Below, piece after piece: positions 18,192 to 27,887 of a stretch of DNA of 64,000 nt. The notes beneath the pieces were generated by a model. It worked only from the letters and a program-made list of their open reading frames with translations, did not search any database and was not told where the DNA came from. The position numbers were made by a program, and so were the translations under genes. Each line of letters starts with the position of its first letter. The stretch's first letter is position 1. The stretch is taken from NCBI RefSeq assembly GCF_024748615.1, contig NZ_CP087168.1:1178001-1242000 (forward strand), given 5' to 3'. The stretch is from Pseudomonas sp. B21-048 (lineage in GTDB: Bacteria; Pseudomonadota; Gammaproteobacteria; Pseudomonadales; Pseudomonadaceae).

Positions 18192-18859
18192 GATACGGCA
18201 CCAGATCAGTAATAGGGCGGACCAGGAAAGCCAATCATGACTGTGCTGGAGCTCTCTGCGATGGGGACAGAGGGCTATTCGTTATCACGGACGGTACGTC
18301 GAGGCCCGGCAGTGGTCAGCTGGCTGAATGCTTCGTAAAAGGTGTTTTAGCGGCCTACCCGAAGCACATAGATCAGGGGGGCGATATCACTGAGCATGGA
18401 GCAGTTGAGCAAGTACTTGGTTCAGTGCTGGCCGAGCTTCACCCCGCTTTGTTTGCGGACCAGACTGGGGCCACGTGTTACCTGATCGGTTTCGCTGCTC
18501 ATGGGAAGCTCACGCTTGCGTATGAGGGTGACTGTTCGTGCGGTGTAGTAACACCGGCAGGCACGATCGAGTGGATTACGCCGCCCCACTGCAAGGCCAA
18601 TTGGAGGCGCGACCGTTCGCACCGTGAGCTGGCGCAAGATCCGGCTCGAAACTGGGTAACCCGATGCCTGAAGGTTAATCGTGCCCCAGACCCTGACTTT
18701 GTTTTTCACCAATTGGCCGTCGGTGAGCGACTGGTGTTCGTAACCGATGGCTTCTGGGCGGAGTTAACGGAGTCGCAGCAAAGCAGCTTGCTGGCAGCAC
18801 CGGATAGCGACTTTATCGCTGTTGAAGATGATGTAACGTGGATAGATGTTCAGCTTTAG
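18188..18859 (+). CDS. PP2C-like Ser/Thr protein phosphatase
   Basis: 223 residues covering a compact PP2C domain. It has R13/N16/D18 in RTRKANHDCAG, D35-G36 in FVITDGTSRPGSG, TGATCYLIG near 93, D115 in AYEGDCSCG, D187 in LVFVTDGFW and a final DDVTWIDVQ. All metal-ligand aspartates of the family appear kept, so it should dephosphorylate Ser/Thr (Mg/Mn-dependent). The start overlaps the nucleotidyltransferase stop (ATGA), implying coupled expression. No kinase gene is nearby. The phosphatase may control the modification state of its two partners. Confidence 0.74.
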   Translation: MRYGTRSVIGRTRKANHDCAGALCDGDRGLFVITDGTSRPGSGQLAECFVKGVLAAYPKHIDQGGDITEHGAVEQVLGSVLAELHPALFADQTGATCYLIGFAAHGKLTLAYEGDCSCGVVTPAGTIEWITPPHCKANWRRDRSHRELAQDPARNWVTRCLKVNRAPDPDFVFHQLAVGERLVFVTDGFWAELTESQQSSLLAAPDSDFIAVEDDVTWIDVQL

Positions 18860-18880
18860 CCTTGGAAGCACAGAATATCC

Positions 18881-18914
18881 ACATGAAGTCCGGCTAGCTG
18901 GTAGCACTTCATGT
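18881..18914 (+). terminator. Weak hairpin after the cassette
   Basis: ACATGAAGT...ACTTCATGT, perfect 9-bp arms with a 16-nt loop and only a weak T-rich follow-up. It is a possible end of the three-gene transcript. Confidence 0.35.
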
Positions 18915-18923
18915 TTGTACATG

Positions 18924-18962
18924 TAAAAAAGCCCTCGCTGCCTTACGGCAGCGGGGGCTTTC
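18924..18962. terminator. Terminator between the cassette and the VirJ-like gene
   Basis: AAAAAAGCCCTCGCTGCC-TTAC-GGCAGCGGGGGCTTTCT hairpin. It fits the minus-strand hydrolase operon best (T run on that strand) but may also stop cassette transcripts. Confidence 0.82.
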
Positions 18963-18977
18963 TGTAGACGGTTCAGA

Positions 18978-20276
18978 TCACTCCTGAGCAGCCGTCTCCT
19001 TCGTTTGACGCTTCTCGATGGCGTCCACCAACCGCTGGGCCAAAGCCGGGTAGTTCTCGTCGAAGTGATGGCCGCCAGGCAGTTTCATCGCTTCGCCCAC
19101 GGCGGTCTTGTCGGTGCAGCCACTTTCGTCGACTTCTTCTTCACCGTAGATGCACACCACTTTTGCCGGCGGCAGCTTGGCCATTTCCGGGCCGGTGGCG
19201 GCTTCTTTGCCGGCGTTGCCGAGCCAGCCTTCGACTTCGATTTCGAAGCTGCCGGTGCGGGCGAAGGCCAGCAGGATGATTGCGTCGACGCGCTGCTGTT
19301 CGGCTTCCGGCAGGCGGTTGTAGATGGCGGGCAGTACGTCCGCGCCGAACGAGTAACCGGTCAGGATGAAGCGCTTGGTGCCCCATTTCTGCCGGTAGTG
19401 CTGCATCAGTTCGGTCAGGTCCAGCGCGCTTTGTTCCGGGCTCTTGTGTTGCCAGTAGTAGCGCAGGGTGTCGATGCCGACCACCGGGTAGCCGATCTTC
19501 GCCATTTCACCGGCCACGTCGCGGTCCAGGTCGCGCCAGCCGCCGTCGCCGGAGAGGAACAGGGTGACGGTATCCTTGGCCTGACCGGCCGGTACTTCGA
19601 CCACCGGAATCTGCAAGCCACCGGCGGCTTTATCGCCACCGACGAGGATCTTGCGCAGTTCGTTGTTCAGCACTTGCGGCAGATTGATGTCGTAGTCGCT
19701 GATGCTGGTTTCGGCATTGGGCTGGTCACGCACGAAGCCGGCGCTGGTGTCGTCCGGGTTGTCGTTCCAGGCCACCAGCCAGTGGCCGTGGGCGGCGCTT
19801 TTTGGCAGCAGGTGAGTGCAGCCCTCGGGTTTTTCCAGGGCCAGGTCAACCGAAATGGCCTGGGCCTTGTCGTCCTTCTGCTCGGCCAGCCAGCGCCATG
19901 CCAGCACGGCGCCAGGGCCAATGCCGCTGACCAGGGTAGCCGGGCCTTTCAGTTCGCGCAGGCCCGCTTGCAGGGCGCGGCTTTGCAGCAGGCAGTCTTT
20001 GGGCAGAATCACCTGGACGATCTGCGCCGAGGCGCTGCGGCTCAGGGTGGTCAATTGCTTGTCATTGAGCTTCTGCTCTTCATTGACCGCCACCAGTACC
20101 TGAGCCTTCGGCGCGTTGCCGGGGATGACGCGGGTCATCGCGGCGCCATCGGCCGGCGTCAGCCGTTCGAGGGTCGGTTCCGGAGCCGGGCGTTTCAGGT
20201 ACCAGTAACCGCCACCGACCATCAGGGCCAGCACTACCAGTGTGGCCAGTACGTACCGCAGGGAGCGTTGAATCAT
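18978..20276 (-). CDS. AcvB/VirJ family aminoacyl-phosphatidylglycerol hydrolase
   Basis: 432-residue exported protein with an N-terminal signal-anchor (about 8-25) and a C-terminal VirJ alpha/beta-hydrolase domain. The nucleophile elbow is GYSFGAD (G-x-S-x-G), LSGDGGWRDLD is the VirJ motif, and GHHFDENY holds the catalytic His near the end. The start overlaps the mprF stop (ATGA), as with PA0919/PA0920 of P. aeruginosa, where the hydrolase removes alanine from alanyl-phosphatidylglycerol. Periplasmic turnover of the MprF product is therefore the likely role. Confidence 0.86.
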   Translation of the reverse strand: MIQRSLRYVLATLVVLALMVGGGYWYLKRPAPEPTLERLTPADGAAMTRVIPGNAPKAQVLVAVNEEQKLNDKQLTTLSRSASAQIVQVILPKDCLLQSRALQAGLRELKGPATLVSGIGPGAVLAWRWLAEQKDDKAQAISVDLALEKPEGCTHLLPKSAAHGHWLVAWNDNPDDTSAGFVRDQPNAETSISDYDINLPQVLNNELRKILVGGDKAAGGLQIPVVEVPAGQAKDTVTLFLSGDGGWRDLDRDVAGEMAKIGYPVVGIDTLRYYWQHKSPEQSALDLTELMQHYRQKWGTKRFILTGYSFGADVLPAIYNRLPEAEQQRVDAIILLAFARTGSFEIEVEGWLGNAGKEAATGPEMAKLPPAKVVCIYGEEEVDESGCTDKTAVGEAMKLPGGHHFDENYPALAQRLVDAIEKRQTKETAAQE

Positions 20277-22921
20277 CAGCGTTTCACCAATCCAGTCAAG
20301 CCACCCGCAATCAGGGCGGCAGTGTCGGCCAGCGCCACCAGCGGATCGAGTCCGGCGGGCACGGCCATATAACGGGGTTCCCAGTCGGGCTGGAACTTGT
20401 CTTTGAAGCGGCGCAAACCTTGGAAGTTGTACAGCTGCTCACCACGGCGGAATACCATCGAGCCCAAGCGCTGGGTCAGTGGTGCGCCGCGCCGGGGTTG
20501 CAACCCCGACAACGGCACCATGCCCAGGCTGAAGCGCGCGTATCCATGATTTTTATAATGTTGAATCAGGCCGACCATCATGTACTCCATGGTCAGCTTC
20601 GGGGCGTCGGGGTGCGCGCGCATCAGGTCGAGGCTGGCCAGGTCATGGCCGTAGGTCTCGAGCAGGTTGGCGAACGCCACCGGGCGTCCTTCGAAACGAA
20701 TCACCGCAACTCGGAAGTGCTTGAGGTAATCATCACTGAAACGCCCGAGCGAGAAGCCTTTCTCGCGCACGTTTTTACCAGTCAGCCAGGCATCGGAAAT
20801 CACCTTGAGCTCATCCATCGGCGCTTGCCCCGGCTCATGGATTTCCAGCGACAGACCATCACGGGTGCCACGATTCCAGGTGTAGCGCAGGTCCTTCATC
20901 TCTTTGCCTTTGGCTTCGAGATCAAAGCGGTGCAAATCGACCCGGGCTTCTTCGCCGAGCTTGATCGCGGTCAGGCCGATGTCCATGTAGTACGGCAGGT
21001 TCTCGGCACGTACTTGATAAAACACAGGGCGGGCGTGATGGATATCGCAGAGGTCGCGGAACTGCCAGATCATTTCCGCCCGTTGCTGGGTCGGGCCGAT
21101 CGGGTCATACAACGCCACCAGGCTGCGGCCACGGCGGGCATACATCAGAAACGCCTCGTCGTTGGGGTGAAACAGCAGCGCCTTGTCACCGGTCAGGGCC
21201 AGGCCGCCATCTGGCTGGGACGAGGCCATGAGAATCTTTACCGCGCGGTCCAGCTCATCGGGCGTTGGCAGATGGATCACCGGGCGCGCGGTGCGCAGCA
21301 GCCAGGTCAGGGACACTACCACCAGCAGGACCGCGGCGCCGAGCAACGAGCGCAGGCCTCGCGGGGCATCGGCGTCGAGGGTGAACTGCCACCAGAGTTG
21401 ATGGCTGTAGGGAACGTCCTGATAGGCGAACAGCAGCAGCCAGATCGACGCGCCGAGTACGCAGAGACTGGCCACCAGGTACAGCGGCGAAAACGGCACT
21501 TCGGTCAGGCGACTGGGGCGATAGAACGAACGTCGGAAAACCCCCAGCAAACTCGCCGTCAGGGTCATCAGGCATGCCTCTTCCCAGTCGAACCCTTTAA
21601 GCAGAGAGAGCAGGGCGCCGACCAACAGCAAAATGGTGGTCAGCATCCACGCGGCCGACAGGCGGCGACGCAGCCCCTGAGCCAGCAGCAGGCAGAGCAC
21701 GCCCACCAGGCTGGCGCCGAAGTGCGAGGCGTCGACCAATCGATGCGGAATCAGAAAACCGATGTGTTCAAGGCGGGTATCGATTTCTGGCGTCACGCCG
21801 GAAAACAGTAGCACCACGCCAGAAAGAAACACCAGCACCGCCAGAATCGGCGCGGCCATGCCAGAGGTGGCACGTAGCGACTGGCGTGTCTGAAACAGGC
21901 GCTGGCCTTCGTTGATCAGCAGCAGTACGCAAGCCACCAGCAGCGGCAACACCACGTAGATCAGGCGGTAGAGCAGCAGCGCGGCGGCCAGTGGCGCGGC
22001 ACCGATTTTGTCGGCGAAGGCAGCGAGCAAAATCGCTTCGAACACCCCGACACCGCCCGGTACATGGCTGAGCACGCCAGCGGCCAAGGCCAATAGATAG
22101 ACCAGCAGGAACGCGCCGAAAGGCGGCGCTTCCGGCAGCAACAGATAGAGCACGGTCGCGGCGGCGGCCACGTCCAGGGCAGTGATGACCAGTTGCAGGA
22201 ACGTCAGGCGGCGACCCGGCAGGCGCAAGGTGCGGCGGCCGACCTTGACCAGCAGGTTATCCGGGTAAGGCTGTTCCGGCACGCGACGGCGATAGATGCC
22301 GATGGCCAGTACCGTGGCGAGCAGCAGCACAGCCACTGCAATCGCACCCAGCAACGTCTCGGAGAAACCCAGGGCCACGGAGGCGGCGGGCAGGTTGCTG
22401 AGGGTGGCGAGGGCGGCCAGGGGCGGAAGGGCGCAACCGAGCGAGAGGCTGGCGAACAGGGTCATGTGCGCGACTTCTGAAGCCCCCACACCATGACGTG
22501 CATATAAACGGTAGCGAACCGAGCCGCCCGATAACAGCGAAAGGCCGATGGCATTGCCAATGGCGAACGCGGTGAAGCCGCCCAATGCCAATACTCGCGG
22601 CGCCAGCGTCACGCCGGCATAACGGCTGGCCGACCATTCGTAACCCAGCAGAATGATGAAGCCGATCACGGTCGCACCGAGCGCACCCAGCAAGGCCGGT
22701 TTCGGCACTTCCAGAATCGAGTCGTGCAGCGCGTACAGATCGAGTTCGCTGAGCAGGTGACGACAGGCAATCAGCGCAATGGCGAACAACAGCAATGTAA
22801 CCGCCAGACCGATGGGTTGACGGTATTTGCTGATTCGATCCAGCAAGCGCAGACGCTCGGCTTTGATCGGTTGTGTCGCTGTGACGGTGTCTTGTGAATC
22901 AGACGAGTTGGCGCGCATCAA
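20276..22921 (-). CDS. mprF: MprF: aminoacyl-phosphatidylglycerol synthase/flippase
   Basis: 881 residues: an N-terminal multi-pass membrane flippase region (about 14 hydrophobic helices to residue 530) and a C-terminal cytoplasmic synthase domain (DUF2156, about 545-860) with SQPDGGLALTGDKALLF and SLGMVPLSGLQPR. It transfers an amino acid from tRNA to phosphatidylglycerol and flips the lipid, lowering surface charge and sensitivity to cationic peptides. The P. aeruginosa homologue makes alanyl-PG; the amino acid here is not proven by sequence. It forms an operon with the downstream VirJ-type hydrolase. Confidence 0.9.
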   Translation of the reverse strand: MMRANSSDSQDTVTATQPIKAERLRLLDRISKYRQPIGLAVTLLLFAIALIACRHLLSELDLYALHDSILEVPKPALLGALGATVIGFIILLGYEWSASRYAGVTLAPRVLALGGFTAFAIGNAIGLSLLSGGSVRYRLYARHGVGASEVAHMTLFASLSLGCALPPLAALATLSNLPAASVALGFSETLLGAIAVAVLLLATVLAIGIYRRRVPEQPYPDNLLVKVGRRTLRLPGRRLTFLQLVITALDVAAAATVLYLLLPEAPPFGAFLLVYLLALAAGVLSHVPGGVGVFEAILLAAFADKIGAAPLAAALLLYRLIYVVLPLLVACVLLLINEGQRLFQTRQSLRATSGMAAPILAVLVFLSGVVLLFSGVTPEIDTRLEHIGFLIPHRLVDASHFGASLVGVLCLLLAQGLRRRLSAAWMLTTILLLVGALLSLLKGFDWEEACLMTLTASLLGVFRRSFYRPSRLTEVPFSPLYLVASLCVLGASIWLLLFAYQDVPYSHQLWWQFTLDADAPRGLRSLLGAAVLLVVVSLTWLLRTARPVIHLPTPDELDRAVKILMASSQPDGGLALTGDKALLFHPNDEAFLMYARRGRSLVALYDPIGPTQQRAEMIWQFRDLCDIHHARPVFYQVRAENLPYYMDIGLTAIKLGEEARVDLHRFDLEAKGKEMKDLRYTWNRGTRDGLSLEIHEPGQAPMDELKVISDAWLTGKNVREKGFSLGRFSDDYLKHFRVAVIRFEGRPVAFANLLETYGHDLASLDLMRAHPDAPKLTMEYMMVGLIQHYKNHGYARFSLGMVPLSGLQPRRGAPLTQRLGSMVFRRGEQLYNFQGLRRFKDKFQPDWEPRYMAVPAGLDPLVALADTAALIAGGLTGLVKR

Positions 22922-23158
22922 TCACCTCTTGGATTGTGCGCGACAGGATGGAGGTATCCAGCCAAGTTACCAATCCCTGTAGAAAAAAATAATCACAAAT
23001 ATTAACGCGTCTCACCGGGCAGCGGCGATGGCGCATCGCCCATTGTAGAGGGTTCAGTCTGCGGTTCAGCCTGATCTGAAGTGACATTCTGGTGACCCCT
23101 GAATGGCTCACTGCACAGTGACAGATCATTGTTGCGAAAGGACTTTTTCGACAGGTAC

Positions 23159-23190
23159 AAAAAAGGCCACTCTTTCGAGCAGCCTTTTTT
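23159..23190 (-). terminator. Terminator of tRNA-fMet copy 1
   Basis: AAAAAAGGC...CTC-TTTC-GAG...GCCTTTTTT, placed 6 nt after the tRNA 3' end on the minus strand. It is duplicated almost exactly at 23451-23482. Confidence 0.78.
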
Positions 23191-23196
23191 GATGTT

Positions 23197-23273
<77 letters not shown>

Positions 23274-23450
23274 TCTGTGTGGCGGCATTCTACAGGCGAA
23301 CGCCGGAGTGTCAACCGTTAATCCAAGTATGGCTCAAATAAGTGTAAAGCGACGGTGAACGGTTGAAGGGGAAACCTAAGTTTCAGAATCAGAACGGTTT
23401 TCTTTTTTTGTGCGGTAAGGCAAGAGCGCTAATTAAAAACAGGCGCGCAC

Positions 23451-23482
23451 AAAAAAGGCCACTCTTTCGAGTAGCCTTTTTT
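23451..23482 (-). terminator. Terminator of tRNA-fMet copy 2
   Basis: Same hairpin and spacing as for copy 1, with one base changed (GAGTA for GAGCA). The duplication therefore includes the flank. Confidence 0.78.
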
Positions 23483-23488
23483 GATGTT

Positions 23489-23565
<77 letters not shown>

Positions 23566-23782
23566 TCTGTGTGTCGGCATTCTACAGAGGATCGCCGGGC
23601 TGTCAACCTTCAATCTCGATAAAACCTCTTCCTGTTCAAGCGCTTAGGTGAAAAAAGCCACGGCTGGCCGGTCTGAAACGCAGGCAGGGCAAGGCCTGTG
23701 GCTCTATCGGGCGGGCTCTTTCGATTGAGAAAATAAATTCCTGCGGTGCTTTTCCTACAAGGGGAAAAGAACATTCAGAGTA

Positions 23783-23798
23783 CTGGTGCTATATACAG
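23783..23798 (+). promoter_or_regulatory. SOS (LexA) box upstream of dinB
   Basis: CTGGTGCTATATACAG, CTG-N10-CAG with an alternating AT centre, 69 nt before the dinB ATG. It shares CTGG...TATACAG with the recA box. The 217 bases between tRNA copy 2 and this box hold nothing else I can identify. Confidence 0.85.
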
Positions 23799-23866
23799 GT
23801 GTCAGTGAGATACTGCCGGTACGACTCACCCACACACCATTTCTTCGCCATGAACACTGCTTTTAT

Positions 23867-24928
23867 ATGACGCAGCGAAAAATCATCCACGTCGATTGTG
23901 ACTGTTTTTACGCCGCCATCGAGATGCGTGACGACCCGCGCCTGGCCGGTAAGCCATTGGCGGTGGGCGGCTCGGCGGATCGGCGGGGAGTGATTGCCAC
24001 CTGTAACTATGAAGCGCGGGCTTATGGTGTACGTTCGGCCATGTCTTCCGGACATGCCTTGAAACTGTGTCCGGACCTGACCATCGTCAAGCCGCGCATG
24101 GAAGCCTATCGCGAAGCATCGAAGGAAATTCATACGATCTTTCGCGATTACACCGACCTGATCGAGCCGCTTTCCCTGGATGAGGCCTACCTCGACGTGT
24201 CGGAGAGCGCGCATTTCGGCGGCAGCGCCACGCGAATCGCCCAGGACATTCGTCGCCGGGTCTCCAATCAGTTGCACATCACCGTGTCGGCCGGCGTGGC
24301 GCCGAACAAGTTTCTCGCCAAAATCGCCAGCGACTGGAAGAAGCCCAACGGCTTGTTCGTGATCACGCCGGATCAGGTGGAAGACTTTGTCAGTGGTTTG
24401 CCAGTGAGCAAGCTGCACGGCGTTGGCAAAGTGACCGCCGATAAACTGGGCAGGCTTGGCATCGTCGATTGCTCGCATTTGCGCGAATGGGACAAGTTGG
24501 CGCTGGTGCGCGAATTCGGCAGCTTCGGCGAGCGACTCTGGAGCCTGGCGCGTGGGATTGACGAGCGGTTGGTGCACAACGACAGTCGCCGGCAGTCGAT
24601 CAGCGTCGAAAATACCTACGACGTGGACTTGCCTGATTTGGTGAGCTGTCTGGATAAATTGCCCGAGTTGCTGGAGTCCCTGAATAGCCGCATGGCACGG
24701 ATCGACAGCAGCTATCGCCCGGGCAAGCCGTTCGTCAAAGTGAAATTTCATGACTTTACCCAGACTACGTTGGAGCAGGCCGGGGCGGGGCGGGATCTGG
24801 GGAGTTATCAGTTGCTGCTGACCCAGGCCTTCAACCGGGGCGGGAAACCGGTGCGGTTGTTGGGGATTGGGGTGAGGCTGGAGGATTTGCGGGGTGGGTT
24901 TGAGCAGATGGAGTTGTTTGAGCGGTAG
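23867..24928 (+). CDS. dinB: DNA polymerase IV DinB
   Basis: 353-residue Y-family translesion polymerase. Catalytic acidic residues are in IIHVDCDCFYAAIEM (Asp near residue 8) and SLDEAYLDV (Asp-Glu near 103), followed by SAGVAPNKFLAKIASDWKKP and the little-finger domain. The ATG at 23867 gives the standard N-terminus; an upstream start at 23786 would run through the SOS box. Expression is expected on DNA damage. Confidence 0.95.
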   Translation: MTQRKIIHVDCDCFYAAIEMRDDPRLAGKPLAVGGSADRRGVIATCNYEARAYGVRSAMSSGHALKLCPDLTIVKPRMEAYREASKEIHTIFRDYTDLIEPLSLDEAYLDVSESAHFGGSATRIAQDIRRRVSNQLHITVSAGVAPNKFLAKIASDWKKPNGLFVITPDQVEDFVSGLPVSKLHGVGKVTADKLGRLGIVDCSHLREWDKLALVREFGSFGERLWSLARGIDERLVHNDSRRQSISVENTYDVDLPDLVSCLDKLPELLESLNSRMARIDSSYRPGKPFVKVKFHDFTQTTLEQAGAGRDLGSYQLLLTQAFNRGGKPVRLLGIGVRLEDLRGGFEQMELFER

Positions 24929-24951
24929 TTTTGCAGTGAATGTAATGGCGT

Positions 24952-25047
24952 CATCGCGGGCAAGTCGGATCGCCGCACCGCCGCTCCCACAGGTACTGCA
25001 TCGTCCTTGTGGGAGCGGCGATGCGGCGATCCGACTTGCCCGCGATG
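24952..25047. repeat. REP-type inverted pair (GCGGGCAAGTCGGATCGCCG)
   Basis: ATCGCGGGCAAGTCGGATCG...CCGCTCCCACA on the left is mirrored by TGTGGGAGCGGCG...CGATCCGACTTGCCCGCGAT on the right. The same unit occurs at 43442-43562. Confidence 0.8.
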
Positions 25048-25058
25048 CTTTTAAGCGT

Positions 25059-26012
25059 TTAGTTCTGCCCCGGATCCGCCACCAGTCGCCCGGCATCCTT
25101 GGTCAATGACTTGAGGAATTCGGTCTGCAGCTCGGGATCGTTGCGGGTCAGTTCGATCAGGCTCTGTTCCAGCTCACTGGCTTCTTCTTCCAGACCCAGT
25201 TCCGACAGACGTTTGACCCGGTGTACCCACTGGCTCACTTCGTCGTCTTCGAGGTCGTCGTAAATCAGCCCATGCGCTTCGAGCAGTTTGCCACGCAACG
25301 TGCTGCTGATCGCCAGGGACGAGTCGGTGTGCGCATCGTCCTTGTTGTCCTCGACACTGATCTGCAGCTTGCCCAGATGACTGAGATCATGTTCAGCGAA
25401 AGGGCTGTCCAGCAGGTTCAAGCGCAACACGCCGTTACGGTCGGTGCTCAACTCGAAGGTGTTCTTGCCGGCCTTGACTTGCACCGGACGCTCGCTCCAC
25501 GGCAGGCTCGAGTATTCCGTGCGCTTGTCGCGCTGGACTTCGTCGATGCCCGCCAGGTTCTGTTGCGCCCGACCATGGGACTGCACGTTCATGAACGGGT
25601 TGAGCCCGGCGAAACCATAGCTGAGCCAATCCTTCGTCACGCTGTCGGACAGATTGCCGAGGGCGAACACGTTGACCACGTTCGCACCGACACCGGCCAC
25701 CACTGCCACCGCGCCCAGCGGAATCTCGTAGACCTCCCGCCAGGGTTGGTAAGGCGTGTAGCGATCGTAGTGACGCGTGACTTCGAACTCGGTGACTTCG
25801 AAGGTCTTCTGCTCGTGGATTTTCACCCGACGTTGCGGCAGCTCAAGCACCTTGGGCTCGCCGACATCGATCTGCAGGCTGTGATCGAGCAATTTGCGCT
25901 CGACCCGTTCCTCGTGCTCGCTGCGTTGTGACATCTGATTGGCACAGCCGCTGACCAGCAGGGCGCCGCACAGGGCGGTGCCACCGAGGCCTAAGGTGTT
26001 TCGCTTGAACAT
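25059..26012 (-). CDS. Lipoprotein of unknown function
   Basis: 317 residues with a lipoprotein signal (lipobox LLVSGC, Cys24). The mature part is highly charged, with one glycine/valine-rich hydrophobic stretch (GAVAVVAGVGANVVNVFALG, about 100-120) and an acidic helical C-terminus (EEEASELEQSLIEL). No enzyme signature is visible. It is convergent with dinB and starts 17 bp after the proS stop on the same strand, so it may be read through from proS. Confidence 0.7.
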   Translation of the reverse strand: MFKRNTLGLGGTALCGALLVSGCANQMSQRSEHEERVERKLLDHSLQIDVGEPKVLELPQRRVKIHEQKTFEVTEFEVTRHYDRYTPYQPWREVYEIPLGAVAVVAGVGANVVNVFALGNLSDSVTKDWLSYGFAGLNPFMNVQSHGRAQQNLAGIDEVQRDKRTEYSSLPWSERPVQVKAGKNTFELSTDRNGVLRLNLLDSPFAEHDLSHLGKLQISVEDNKDDAHTDSSLAISSTLRGKLLEAHGLIYDDLEDDEVSQWVHRVKRLSELGLEEEASELEQSLIELTRNDPELQTEFLKSLTKDAGRLVADPGQN

Positions 26013-26029
26013 GACGTCTCTATCTGGTG

Positions 26030-27745
26030 TCAGCGGCGGATACGGGCCTGGAGGAAAGACAACACATCAGCGACCGGCAGCGCTTGCGCCTCGGCCTCGG
26101 TGCGGCTCTTGTATTCCAGATTGCCGTCGGCGAGGCCACGGTCACTGACCACGATCCGGTGTGGAATGCCGATCAGCTCCATGTCCGCGAACTTGATGCC
26201 CGGGCTGGTTTTTTTGTCGCGGTCGTCCAGCAGCACGTCGAAGCCCGCGGCAGTCAGTTCTGCATAGAGCTTGTCGGTGGCGTCGCGAACCTGTTCGGTT
26301 TCGTAGCGCAGCGGAACCAGGGCAACCTGGAACGGAGCCAGAGCGTCGCTCCAGATAATCCCGTTCTGGTCGTTGTTCTGTTCAATGGCGGCAGCCACCA
26401 CGCGAGACACGCCAATACCGTAGCAGCCCATTTCGAGGGTGACCGGCTTGCCGTTGTCGCCCAGCACTTCGCACTTCATCGCTTTGCTGTATTTGTTGCC
26501 CAGCTGGAAGATGTGCCCGACTTCGATGCCGCGCTTGATTTCCAGGGTGCCTTTGCCGTCAGGGCTCGGATCACCGGCCACGACATTGCGCAGGTCGGCA
26601 ACGGTCGGAACCGGCAGATCACGCTCCCAGTTCACGCCGAAATAGTGCTTATCGTCGATGTTGGCGCCGATGCCGAAGTCGCTCATCAGCTCGACGGAAC
26701 GGTCGATGATGATCGGCAGTGGCAGGTTCAGCGGGCCAAGGGAGCCGGCGCCGGCGCCAATGGCGTCGCGCAGTTCGGCTTCGGAAGCCATGACCAGCGG
26801 GCTGGCAACGCCAGGCTGGTTGGCGGCCTTGATTTCGTTCAGCTCGTGGTCGCCACGGATGATCAGGGCAATCAGTTTGCCTTGCTCTTCAGCGTGCACC
26901 ACCAGCGTCTTGATGGTCTTTTCGATCGGCAGATTGAAGCCGTCGACCAGTTGCGCAATGGTTTTGGCGTTCGGCGTGTCGACCAGGCGCAGCTCTTCGC
27001 TTGGCGCGGCGCGGGAGGTTTCACGCGGCACGGCTTCGGCTTTCTCGATGTTCGCGGCGTAATCGGAACCGTTGCTGAAGACGATGTCGTCTTCGCCGGA
27101 TTCGGCCAGCACGTGGAATTCGTGGGAGCCGGCGCCACCGATTGAGCCGTTGTCGGCTTCAACCGGACGGAATTTCAGACCCAGGCGGGTGAACACGTTG
27201 CAGTACGCCTGGTGCATGCGGTCGTAGGTGATCTGCAGCGATGCCTGGTCAGCGTGGAACGAATAGGCATCCTTCATGATGAACTCACGGCCGCGCATCA
27301 AACCGAAGCGTGGGCGGATTTCGTCGCGGAATTTGGTCTGGATCTGATACAGGTTGATCGGCAGCTGTTTGTAGCTGCTCAGCTCATTGCGCATCAGGTC
27401 GGTAATGACTTCTTCGTGGGTCGGGCCGGCGCAGAAGTCGCGACCGTGGCGATCCTTGAAGCGCAGCAATTCAGGGCCGTATTCTTCCCAGCGACCGGAT
27501 TCCTGCCACAGCTCAGCCGGTTGGGTGCTCGGCATCAACACTTCGAGAGAGCCGGCGGCGTTCATTTCTTCACGCACGATGGCTTCGACCTTGCGCATCA
27601 CTCGCAAGCCCATGGGCAGCCAGGTGTACAGGCCCGAGGCGAGTTTGCGGATCATGCCGGCGCGCAACATCAGCTGATGGCTGATGACGACCGCATCGGA
27701 AGGCGTTTCTTTCTGTGTGGCGAGCAAAAATTGACTGGTGCGCAT
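26030..27745 (-). CDS. proS: Prolyl-tRNA synthetase
   Basis: 571-residue bacterial-type class II synthetase charging tRNA-Pro. It has the N-terminal [20 protein letters not shown], motif 2 region [21 protein letters not shown] near 140-160, the INS editing domain in the middle (about 230-400), motif 3 [13 protein letters not shown], and an anticodon-binding domain near the end. It is full length. Confidence 0.96.
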   Translation of the reverse strand: MRTSQFLLATQKETPSDAVVISHQLMLRAGMIRKLASGLYTWLPMGLRVMRKVEAIVREEMNAAGSLEVLMPSTQPAELWQESGRWEEYGPELLRFKDRHGRDFCAGPTHEEVITDLMRNELSSYKQLPINLYQIQTKFRDEIRPRFGLMRGREFIMKDAYSFHADQASLQITYDRMHQAYCNVFTRLGLKFRPVEADNGSIGGAGSHEFHVLAESGEDDIVFSNGSDYAANIEKAEAVPRETSRAAPSEELRLVDTPNAKTIAQLVDGFNLPIEKTIKTLVVHAEEQGKLIALIIRGDHELNEIKAANQPGVASPLVMASEAELRDAIGAGAGSLGPLNLPLPIIIDRSVELMSDFGIGANIDDKHYFGVNWERDLPVPTVADLRNVVAGDPSPDGKGTLEIKRGIEVGHIFQLGNKYSKAMKCEVLGDNGKPVTLEMGCYGIGVSRVVAAAIEQNNDQNGIIWSDALAPFQVALVPLRYETEQVRDATDKLYAELTAAGFDVLLDDRDKKTSPGIKFADMELIGIPHRIVVSDRGLADGNLEYKSRTEAEAQALPVADVLSFLQARIRR

Positions 27746-27887
27746 GGTTGGCCGTTGTCGGTTGCTGATGACGAGAAATGACGGAACATTGTACGGGCGA
27801 GATCTGCTGGCGTACAGGAGTGCGGCCGGCTGTGTCGCAGAGGGCGAGATTCTGCCCGCCCTCTGTGATGCTTCCTGCCTAAAAAGC

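Noticed and set aside
20240..21811. A 523-codon frame antisense to mprF
   Set aside because: Low-complexity Gln/Arg/His composition, no ribosome site, opposite a well-supported gene.
24952..25047. REP-type repeats considered as a CRISPR array
   Set aside because: Only paired inverted units without regular spacers, and no cas genes anywhere in the window.
27838..27865. CAGAGGGCG...CGCCCTCTG hairpin between ampG and proS considered as a terminator
   Set aside because: No T run follows on the minus strand, so termination there is not supported.
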